Assembly: GCA_022747635.1 (NCBI GenBank)
Contig: JAKTNV010000009.1
Span: 65,998,177 to 66,062,176 of the forward strand
Length of the DNA stretch: 64,000 nt
Source: Hetaerina americana
Lineage: Eukaryota > Arthropoda > Insecta > Odonata > Calopterygidae
Direction: 5' to 3'
The position numbers and the translations under genes are program-made. The notes below the pieces were generated by a model. That model did not search any database. It saw only the letters and a list, made by a program, of their open reading frames with translations, and was not told the origin of the DNA. Of the stretch, positions 55,741-64,000 are shown one piece after another (position 1 is the stretch's first letter; every line of letters begins with the position of its first letter).

Positions 55741-56975
55741 TTGATTCTATGGAGTAGGGTAAAGGGAAGTAGGGATCATACGTATTCAGAACACAAAGAT
55801 AAGGAATCCTCTCCTTTTGCCCTGTTTCTGTCCCTTAGCCTGCTCCGGCATTCTTAATTTCCCCACATTTCTAATTCCTAATGGATTACATGTATTTCAT
55901 AACTTTCTTCAAATTACTTTTTACAGACCTTAGCAGACCATGTTATCTCTAATGCAGTTTAGTAGAACATCGCTATGGCTGTGAAGTAAACAATGGGAGA
56001 ACTACCCAATATCCTATTGGGATGATTACTCATTTGAGCATTCATTCCAAATCGATATTTTTTTAAATTTGATAAAATAATGGGCAGCTATTTCGGTTAT
56101 TCACTGCTCTTTATATCTTCTAATAAATTCATTATGTATACGGGCTTATTTTATACTTTTACAGACATAATTCCACATATGATGATTTCGTATTTTTTCT
56201 TTTGGATAACCTATATTTTGATCTATGTAATATGGTGGACACTGATATCACCTTCTATAATTAATTTGTGAGTCTACTGTTGTTCGTTTTGGTAGAGATC
56301 TCATTATATGACACATTTTCTGAATTAGTATTCATTTTTTAATTTCATATTTATCATATCTGTACGTTAAGTGACATCCTATGTCTATTAAATGTGTCAT
56401 GCGTCCTATTGTGCAAACTTATATGAAAAATTTTGCTCACATCGAGTACCTTTCTAATGATCCCATTTTTTTCGATATTTTTAGGTAATGTGATGTATTC
56501 TATCGATGTAGTTTTAACGATACAATTTGTCTTTTATAACCTGGTTGTCGGAGGATAAAATTGTCTTAAGTTATCCAGAGATCAAAATTGATTGACCTAA
56601 GGACTTTATTTCTTCCGATCTCTTATGTGATCGTCCGTATTCAGATTGAACAGGTAACCTACTACAAGTACTACATCATAAGTTTGGTTTGCCAGGTAAA
56701 GGTGAAGCTCATATCTTATTTATCACAGAGAGAAGTGCCTAATATTCAATTTAAAATTCGTCAGTTCCTTCCCAGATCTCGGGTTGTCTATGACAGTACA
56801 TACCCTGCTGGGTAATCAGTATCTATTGGCATCGATAGGATAGATTCACAGGGGCTTTGGTTCGCAGCTGAAGTCAGCTACCATTCGATTAAGCATTTCT
56901 GATGATTTTTGTTAGACCTATACCGCGAATTCAAGGTGCATATCTAAAATCATATTCCTTTTATTAAAATATCTT
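55741..56975. other. No gene recognised
   Basis: AT-rich spacer. Nothing recognised. Confidence 0.45.
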
Positions 56976-57011
56976 AGCCAGATATATATATATATATATA
57001 TATATATCTGG

Positions 57012-57060
<49 letters not shown>
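56976..57060. repeat. (TA)n microsatellites with embedded palindrome
   Basis: TAGCCAGATATATA and TATATATCTGGCTA face each other, followed by more TA repeats up to the SINE. Confidence 0.88.
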
Positions 57061-57061
<1 letters not shown>

Positions 57062-57330
57062 GTCGCGGTAGTTCAGGGAGTAGAGCGTTGGACTGCTGAC
57101 CGGAGGGTCCCGGGTTCGATTACCAGGCAAGGCACTCTGGGCATTTGCAGCTCCACCCAAGTTAAAGTGATTTTTCGGGTACCAGGTCTTCCTGGGAAAC
57201 CATAACCGGCATAGGGAAAGGAACTGGCCCCCCTACCCTGAAATGTTCACACGCCGTCGGGATTAGTACTGGGTGAATTCTACCATCACCTACCAAACCG
57301 ACCTTTGGGTTGATTAGTGTTTATGGTTTA
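57061..57330 (+). repeat. SINE-A, best copy
   Basis: The head CGCGGTAGTTCAGGGAGTAG (A box) and GGTCCCGGGTTCGATTACC (B box, T arm) is tRNA-derived. The body includes TTTTTCGGGTACCAGGTCTT, GGAACTGGCCCCCCTACCC, TTCACACGCCGTCGGGATTA and the 3' end GTTGATTAGTGTTTATGG. TA repeats lie on both sides, so the insertion probably targeted or seeded a TA tract. The other copies are at 16240 and 36653. Confidence 0.85.
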
Positions 57331-57362
57331 TATATATATGTGTATATATATATATATATTAT
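57331..57362. repeat. TA-rich microsatellite
   Basis: Imperfect TA repeat between SINE-A and the PLE-2 3' region. Confidence 0.8.
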
Positions 57363-57539
57363 AGAAATAAAAATGATATAGATTTTTAGAACAATGAAAC
57401 ACATAGAAAGGACACACACATGTAGTTTTGACGTTTCGACGGGGGTGACGGGAAGAGAGGTAAGGGACGAATAGGAAACGGACAATGGGGTGGGACGGAA
57501 TATGTAGGCGGCTGTCGGATGGATTCAATGGGCTTGATT
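57363..57539 (-). repeat. Probable PLE-2 3'UTR
   Basis: Downstream of the PLE-2 coding debris, the minus strand shows CCCCGTCGAAACGTCAAAAC at about 57422-57441, a GAAAC-centred box like that of the hammerhead-like ends. The CTGANGA half cannot be found. The end is AT-rich. Confidence 0.4.
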
Positions 57540-58130
57540 CAGCTTGGGAGGTTTAAATGACTGGAGCACCCAGATATTCGCCATCTTGCGGGTTCTCACC
57601 TTCATGCTACTTGCAGATTTGGGAAGGGTTTCAATCACCGAAACAGAGAAGCAGTCATCAAAAGATTGGTCGTGGGAAGCAGTGTGAGTAGGGATGGGAT
57701 ACCCTTGGACGATGGGAGATTTGCTGGAAGTTATTCATGCGAAGGGAATGGGTGGTGGTGCATTCACCCACGTAAAAGGCAGGGCAGAAGATACAGGAGA
57801 GGCGGTAATAATGTTTTTTGAGGTGCAGGTGGTGTCGGGCTGGGAATTGGCAGTAAGGGAGGTGGTGGATGTTGGATGATGGCAGTATTTGCAGCGTGGT
57901 GGTTGCATGGTGCGGACGGAGTGGGAGAAGAGACAGGGGTGCCCGCAGGTGGTCTTGTCGACTTGAAGATGCCTGGCAAGTTCGTAGGGCGTTCATACGA
58001 AACGGAGAGACAATGTGGGAATAAAAGTAATGTGGACTGACTGTTATTAATAATTGGGATGAGTTCACGGATTATATGCTTAATTTTGTGTGTCCGGGGA
58101 AGAAAGTGGTGATAAGGTTGGGGCATTTTG
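57540..58130 (-). pseudogene. PLE-2: second Penelope-like lineage, RT end to GIY-YIG region
   Basis: The minus strand in shifting frames reads PYHHFLPRTHKIKHIIRELI, FPHCLSVSYERPTNLPGIF, CGHPCLFSHSVRTMQPPRCK, YCHHPTSTTSL, CTSKNIITASPVSSALPF, CPAFYVGECTTTHSLRMNN and FSVSVIETLP. This order is that of the region after the reverse transcriptase in another group of Penelope-like elements: a YHP-type linker, a YRRPKNLRDLL-type box, the CxxPRCxxC box, then YVGET of the GIY-YIG domain and an F.V.VLE-type end. PLE-1 lacks the CxxPRC box in its visible part. At least three frameshifts make this copy older than PLE-1. Confidence 0.75.
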
Positions 58131-58140
58131 GGCGGTTTGG

Positions 58141-59140
58141 TTTTGGCAGAGGAGTGTATTGGGTTTAAGGTTTGGGAATTATGCTGTTCAGTATTTTTTC
58201 AGGGTACCTGCGTTTCCTGTGAGAGTCATATAGCTGGTCCCTATATTTATTTTAGGAGGGGCCTTGTTTCAGAAACGGAAGCCACGGACTAAGAGTGAGA
58301 AAATGATAAAGTGCTTTGTATGTGATCGGCGGCACCTCTTGAGATGAAGGTATTGTTGAACGGTAAATGTTGACTTAGGTGTTCAATTTAACTTTAAAAT
58401 ACTAAAATATTCGATCTTTTAAAGATATTTACTTGTTTTAATTTGAAAAACTGTACTTAATGGCAGCAACTATTATGCCCGGGTAATAAATTGTATTATT
58501 TTTGTAAGGGTTATTTTTGAAGATTTCTCTCATTTATTCCAAAAGATACGCTTAACAACGAACACAACTTACTGAAAATAAGAGTTGATTTGTGACAAAT
58601 TAATCTCAGTTTTAATTAGATGTTCTTTTGAGTTTTATATATTTTTATTTGCTACCTTCTTAGCGTCTATTATTTATAATCAAAGGGAAGTACTTATTAT
58701 CACTCCCTATTTCATTTGCAGATTAATTTACCTTCTTGCCGATTCCACGAGAATGCTTGGTCAATCAGGATGATACCACACCGCATACCAAAAACATATT
58801 TCATTAATCCTTTCATTGCGATTCTTAGTCTTGACTCCTAATTCTTCCTTGTTATTCTCACACAATTCTTTGCCTAAGATATCCGAATTTCAGCAAATAC
58901 TTAAGAAATTAATATTTTGAAACTTCTATAACCTCGACTTATTTACGGCGACGTATCTACTGCCGCCTCAGTAACCACTTTCATATCTTTGGATCAATTC
59001 TTACTCAAATCTTTCCCTCTTAATAAATTAACCTGCAGACTTTTTGAAGGATAAACTCTAACGAGGTGCTAGATCTTTCACAACCTTAATGACAGTGTGA
59101 GGGGAGATGTAGCGGCGCAAAGTGATGGTGAACCTCCCCG
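58141..59140. other. No gene recognised
   Basis: AT-rich spacer. Further PLE-2 coding sequence could lie just above 58141 but is unreadable. Confidence 0.4.
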
Positions 59141-59900
59141 CTCAATTGCGTTCCCTTGATTGTAGAATTGCACTAAGGGTGCGGATTATGACTTTTGTTC
59201 TCGCCTCTGACCCTCGAAGGCGGAGGAGAAAAGAAGAATGTGGAGAAGGAATAAAGGGAAGATAAAGATGGCGGGAAAAGAGGAGGAGGAGGGGCGGAGA
59301 AGAGGAGGCGAGAGAGGGCGGAGGAGTTTCCGGGTTAAGAACGACACCCTCTCCCTCCGTGGCGACGCCTACCAACCATCTTCTAATGACTTTTGAATGT
59401 TGATGACGCTTTTGAGGGCCCAGTAATGACTTGCCTTACAAGGAATGCTCGTGGGGACGGGCGAGGGAAGGGGAAAAGGGAAAGTGGACTTGAATAAGAA
59501 GGCCCCAGCACCGAAAAGGGTGCGTGGGAAGGATTCTCTATGGGGATGAGGGAGAGGAGATGACGGAGGGAGCGAGGGGGGTTGGAGCGTGGGAGGCATG
59601 AAGGCTTTAAAATGTTTCTCGGAGGGGTTTAGAGAGGAGGAGATGACGATGCGAGGGTTGGGGGTTGTATCAGAGGGAAGGGGCGCCTCGTAAAGGGGAG
59701 AGAAGGTACGGCATAGTGGTGGATCTCGAGCGAGAAGGGGTGCGGGGAGCTCATCTTCCTACGACCCTCTACCCATCTAGGCCCCACCTACATAATCTCC
59801 TCCGACTTCGCCCCAGTCTTCCCATCGGTTACATCATCTCCCCCAGCTCCCCCCCTTCACCACTCCCTCAACGAAGTCGCAACAATTACCACCATCCGTG
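59141..59900. other. GC-rich, purine-biased island
   Basis: The G/A tract runs from 59210 to 59730 and then switches to C/T (59760-59870). CpG is present. No coding domain. Confidence 0.4.
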
Positions 59901-60372
59901 GAAGCGGTTGGGGCGAAATATTTATTTGCTCGTGATAGCAAATGCACCGTAGGATACAATGATATGGACGAAATTACCTTTGAAGACGAGTCAACGTCAC
60001 TTGATTCAACATATGGAAAAAGTCGTATGCTACCTTGTAATTTGAAAATTCAGTTAAATTTATAAAACTGGACTAGTGGTTAATAATTAGATAATTAATT
60101 GAGAATAGGATATGAGTATTTTTGAATCTCAATTTTGTTTTAGAATTTTATTCATGTACATACATGAAAATGCTCAATATGTAAATACGAATATTTTTTA
60201 TGTAAGTTCCCTTTGATAAAAAAATACTGTAAATAGTCACTCGTTGCAACGTCGGGACTAAAGGATGATGGGGTGATCAAAAATTTAGATAGTTCGATTG
60301 TTTATTTGCATTCATCGACAACCAAACAGCAACTGGATCAAAAGAATAACTTCCGTGTCTTAGGAAACAACC
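59901..60372. other. No gene recognised
   Basis: AT-rich spacer. Confidence 0.45.
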
Positions 60373-60385
60373 AATACGATAGATG

Positions 60386-60605
60386 AAGAATTCTGCATGT
60401 CCGGGTTTTCACCGCGTTGTTGTTTGAAGCCGACAACAGTTTCGCCGAAGTTTCATCCGGCGTCTTCAGGTCGAAGAGTCGATCTTCGACCTGAAGACGC
60501 CGGATGAAACTTCGGCGAAACTGTTGTCGGCTTCAAACAACAACGCGGTGAAAACCCGGACATGCAGAATTCTTCAAGCCACCGCCGCGAAAATCTACGC
60601 AGCCA
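60386..60605 (+). mobile_element. Foldback element, type II, copy 2, perfect 91-bp arms
   Basis: The 13-bp repeat AATACGATAGATG lies at 60373-60385 and 60606-60618. Arms 60386-60476 and 60484-60574 are inverted copies around a 7-nt spacer, each with a hammerhead-like core. The right side extends 31 bp beyond the arm (CAAGCCACCGCCGCGAAAAT). That extension parallels the extra left part of the 19481 copy (GCCGCGG...CGAA, inverted), which places both in one family. The near-identity of the arms indicates recent origin or gene conversion. Confidence 0.9.
60491..60528 (+). ncRNA. Hammerhead-like ribozyme motif
   Basis: CTGAAGA (60491-60497), C, stem GCCG/CGGC around a 10-nt loop, GAAAC (60517-60521), loop TGTT, GTC (60526-60528). 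The mirror arm carries the same motif on the minus strand (GTTTC and TCTTCAG at about 60439-60469). Confidence 0.55.
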
Positions 60606-60618
60606 AATACGATAGATG

Positions 60619-61677
60619 GCGTTACATGCGTACAACTTCGTTCTCACCTGCAACTATTTAACTTTAGGAAAACGGCCCTTAATTTTCTAATATTCCTCGT
60701 ATGTTACTCTTTAAATATTTATTTTCTTTGCTGAAAATATAATTATTAATTAGTCTACTTCTTATTTTAGCTATGAGTTTGGTATCCATCTTCGGTGAAC
60801 TTTTATTTCTGTTAACCTACCCTCATTAATAGTATGACCGGGCATCATCAGGATATTTTACTTAGACCGTATACTCTAGAGAATCAATGTCATAGTGAGC
60901 TTCCATTTCTTGAACTTCTTGATAATGACACATATTTTTTATAAAAAGTAAGGGGAACAAAAAGAGGTGCAGTTTATGTGAGCTAAGATTTATCTTCCCT
61001 CCATCTTAGTAAGAACTATTTCTTCGTCCGTAAAATTCTGATTACAATCTTTTATTCCTACGTTATCTTTGAAACCTTTTCACTTCTATTTTGCTGTTTA
61101 CTTTATCTCCGTCTCTTCCCATTTAATTATCCTTCCACAGTTGCCTTCACAAAACAGTCTTGTTAGAAATACTCTGATGGGTTACAAATTAGAGTATTAT
61201 ACAATAACTTATCCCTTCAACTTCCTAGAAACTTGTCGCTTGGTGTTAAGTCAATGCTTTTGTTTGAAGATTAATATTTTAGACAAATCCTCGCCAGGCA
61301 TCTCTCATTAACTCTATCCGATTCATCTCCCTCTGCTACTACCCCTGGCCTCTTCATTCGTTTCCTTGTATCCTCTCTCCTTAGTATGTCTTCTAATATT
61401 TTCAATCTACTCTATGATCTTCTATTTCTTTCCTCGGACGTTCCCTCAGTGGCACTAGTTATTATCCCCTTCCCTCCTGATGCACTGCTTATTCTGTTTT
61501 GTATTTTTATTTTCCAGCTCAGTTTCCCATCCTCTCCAACCCTGATTAGCACCTTATTTCATAATTTGCCTACTCATTTCATTCTCGCCAGATTCATGTA
61601 TTATCCGAAGACTAAATGGATCCTCTCTGACTCAGGCATGGCATTTTTTTCCTCCGTTCCAGACTGAGAAGTCTGAC
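60619..61677. other. No gene recognised; CT-rich end
   Basis: AT-rich, turning into a pyrimidine-rich block (61310-61660) that directly precedes a hammerhead-like motif and may be the 3'UTR of another Penelope-type element. No protein is recognisable. Confidence 0.35.
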
Positions 61678-61706
61678 CTGAAGAAGGCCTCGGAGAAGAC
61701 CGAAAG
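61678..61706 (+). ncRNA. Hammerhead-like motif, diverged
   Basis: CTGAAGA (61678-61684), A, imperfect hairpin GGCCT...AGACC with one mismatch, then GAAAG in place of GAAAC. The AC/GT mini-stem is lost, so it is likely dead. Confidence 0.35.
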
Positions 61707-61739
61707 GTTAAACTTTCTGAAATGCGAGTGTTCTTTTAT

Positions 61740-61812
61740 ATACTATATATTATACACATATACATATATTATATATATGTATATATTATACATATATATA
61801 TATATTTATGTA
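61740..61812. repeat. TA-rich microsatellite with CA interruptions
   Basis: TATACACATATACATATATT-type imperfect repeats. Confidence 0.8.
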
Positions 61813-61831
61813 TACATATAAATAGTGCATA

Positions 61832-62047
61832 TCAAGTTAGCACTAGCGAATAAAAACACAAAAAAGGAAAGAAACTCACACGTTTTCGAATTTTCGGTGG
61901 TGACGCCACCTATCTCAAAGGAGAAAAGGAAGGATCTGTTCCTTCCTTCTCTCCCTTGAGTGAGGTGGCTTCAAAAACCACCGAAAATTCGGAATCTTGT
62001 GAGTTTCTTTTCTTTTTTGGGTGTTTTTTTTTGCTAGTGCTAATTTC
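61832..62047. mobile_element. Foldback element, type IV, with related hairpin
   Basis: The left arm begins AAGTTAGCACTAGCGAATAA and the right arm ends TTGCTAGTGCTAATTTC. Arms of about 100 bp include CTCACACGTTTTCGAATTTT against AAAATTCGGAATCTTGTGAG. The centre is AAGGAAGGA-TCTGT-TCCTTCCTT. In each arm a GGTGG/CCACC hairpin is followed by GAAAA and preceded by TTGAG. That is the layout of the hammerhead-like elements with a different core. No target duplication could be fixed because TA repeats adjoin the left side. Confidence 0.7.
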
Positions 62048-62048
62048 A

Positions 62049-62740
62049 TTGGAGTAAATTGGAGGGAAAGGAGGCTAACCCGGGCGGCGGTTGGTGAGTC
62101 CGGATGGGCAGTGTTGGGAAGAGGGTTAGAACAGCCCATTATCACCTGTTCCGTTCAATATATATGTGGAGTAAAGGGCTAAAGAGGCATGGGAATAACT
62201 GAATATGAGAATTACAGTCAGTGGATAATTCATAAAAACAGTCAATTTTTTAAATTATCAAGCTTTAATTTGGCAGTAAGCCAAGAGGTTGCAAGTGTTA
62301 AGATGCTCCAAGCATTGGAAAGTCAGTGCGATAAATATGGGATGATATAGTGCAAGCAATCTAAAAAAATAAAGGTTGTACAAGCTCCATAAAACGGGAG
62401 AGCTATGATGACTATTTAATGAAGAATTCATGAAAAACGAAGGCGGAACAGTTTGAATTAATTGGAAGTGCTTTGGTCCGAGATGCTCTTAGTAGTGAAG
62501 AGGAAGCATTTCGTTCGGCAAAAAGGTTTCACAAGGATGGAATTGATGAAAGTCTATGATGATGTATAATTCTTACACAATAATAGTATTTATCTATAAC
62601 AATCGTCATAATTACTAAAAAGTGGAAGTAAATAAGTACTTATGGCAATCATACATATAAGTATTTATTTCATTGCGGGAACTCAATGAAGGTCTCTCCT
62701 ATCTAAACACATCGCCGCGAGATGAGATGGAATATTCTTT
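62049..62740. other. No gene recognised
   Basis: Spacer. Nothing recognised. Confidence 0.4.
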
Positions 62741-64000
62741 CATCCCCGGCCAAAAACCGGCATCCTAAGACTCCGAGTCGTAAGAGTGAGGCCTCTGTGC
62801 CCGTGGCCGACCACCCACCTCCGCGGTCCCTCGCCCCCGCATCCCTCCTACTCCAGGGACAGGACACACGCGAGCGACTCCTTTGAACGCCAGAGCCCGG
62901 TACACCGGCAGAGGTAGCTCGTGTCCAGGTTAGCGTTCTTATTTGCACGCGCTATGCGCTGCTTTTTTTGTTTCCCGCCAACTGCTAAGCCCCGCGCTGG
63001 CCTTTTGATTTTCAAATGAACGCCTCTCCCCTTCAACTCTCCCGCGTGGTTGGGATCACACGCTCGGAAATAAATATTCGAAGGCAAAAGAACGAGATGC
63101 AAAAAAGACGGCAAATCGGTCGCCACCACGCCGTGAATTCTCTCGCTGCCCTTCCACCTCCCCCGGGCGGACCCACAGGAGTCGGAATGGGGGGAGAACA
63201 ATGTTATCACTGACGCGCGGACGTGGGAGAATATGGCGAGCGCGAGGGTTGCCCTCTGGAAAGGGGCGGATGGGGAATCGCGACGTGGGCGATGGGGTGT
63301 CGGGGGGCAGGGGGTAATGGGAGAGGTGCAGAGGGGTAGGAGACGGGCTAAACTTCTTCCTCGCGATCGTTGTTTTAATCTCTCTTTGGTTTTCCCTCGG
63401 AAGCATGAAATATATAGTATACATTTGAAGAAAATTCTCGAGAATCTTTTCTTCACTTTTTCATGGAAAAAGGCGCGAATTGAATTGCCTCGACCACGGG
63501 GAAAACAATCCAGACGATATTAAAATATACTCTGCGGCAACAGTTATTTTACGACGGATGTAGCAACAGCAACGACACGCCTCTTTCGTTTTCAGTCGCC
63601 ATGGGTAACGTAAGCATTTCTTTATCAAGCCACGGTCAGCCGGATGGAATTGTTTCAGAAAAGTAGTCCAAGGGTCCTCGACGGATCAAAAGGACGAGAG
63701 GGTGGGCTTATTTTATTTTTGCACGCGCGTTCGCGGAGCCGAGAGAGAAGTTTCGCTTCCCACCCTTCACTCCCTCACTCTTTTTCACACCCGTCTGTCT
63801 GACTTAAAACCCCATTAAGAGAGGAGAACAATGTTCCCCTCGTGTTGTCTTTTGCCAGCTCCTCGAAAATGAGATTTAAAATGAATGAAAAAAACAAGGG
63901 GATGTATGAAACTCTTCTTACTCGTAAGGTCGATGGTGGTTAACTGCCTTCAAGTGGTGGAATTGGCGGAGAAATGCCGGTTTGTCTTCGTGGGGGGATT
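62741..64000. other. GC-rich region to the window end
   Basis: CpG-containing GC-rich DNA with overlapping frames on both strands (for example a 202-codon minus frame ending at 62848) that are arginine/serine/proline-rich and have no recognised domain. A CpG-rich core lies at 63030-63330. Together with the 18.3 kb patch, it is a candidate regulatory or first-exon region, unproven. Confidence 0.35.

Noticed and set aside
62848..63456. 202-codon minus-strand open frame
   Set aside because: Arginine/serine/proline-rich, with a competing minus frame and no recognised motif. GC-rich sequence rarely contains stops.

Overview
The window looks like intergenic or deep intronic DNA from a repeat-rich animal genome. 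It is most likely an arthropod, judging by the mariner families, insect-type LINE reverse transcriptases, Penelope-like elements and tRNA-derived SINEs. I cannot name the species. I found no intact host gene and no convincing coding exon. Nearly every protein-like stretch belongs to a decayed mobile element; most other long reading frames lie in GC-rich low-complexity tracts or TA microsatellites.

Layout. (1) 0-10 kb: a deleted mariner with perfect ends, TA microsatellites, 3' tails of an abundant LINE (here LINE-A, ending in TAGATG repeats) and a fragment of a second LINE (LINE-B). (2) 10-20 kb: tRNA-like SINEs, a long inverted-repeat element (13767-15404) carrying a nested LINE-A copy with a 5-bp target duplication, and the first small foldback elements. 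(3) 20-31 kb: two GC-rich islands, several LINE-A pieces, and a LINE-A copy whose reverse transcriptase is split by a mariner just after its FADD catalytic box. (4) 32-46 kb: LINE-B fragments, a cluster of foldback elements (33.6, 35.6, 36.9, 37.5, 41.0 kb), a perfect 18-bp hairpin and a mariner with one end duplicated. (5) 46-64 kb: GC-rich islands, a Penelope-like element (PLE-1) with a nested Jockey-like fragment, a second Penelope lineage (PLE-2), and two more foldback elements.

Main observation. Small foldback elements (about 90-230 bp) recur through the window. Most are flanked by 9-15 bp direct repeats that look like target-site duplications. Five carry a shared hammerhead-ribozyme-like core: CTGANGA, a pyrimidine, a short hairpin, GAAAC, a 3-5 nt loop, then GT and a non-G base. 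The same core, followed by the same downstream boxes (a TGTGGAA box, a TTCCAC box, then GCCTGAAA), forms the 3' end of PLE-1. The foldbacks therefore look like non-autonomous, head-to-head copies of a Penelope 3' end. Hammerhead motifs in Penelope-like elements are known. The shared architecture, the alternating truncated arm and a conserved pyrimidine opposite the G of GAAAC deserve testing.

Limits: everything here was read by eye. Boundaries of old repeats are approximate, and family names LINE-A/B, SINE-A/B/C, PLE-1/2 and foldback types I-IV are local labels only.
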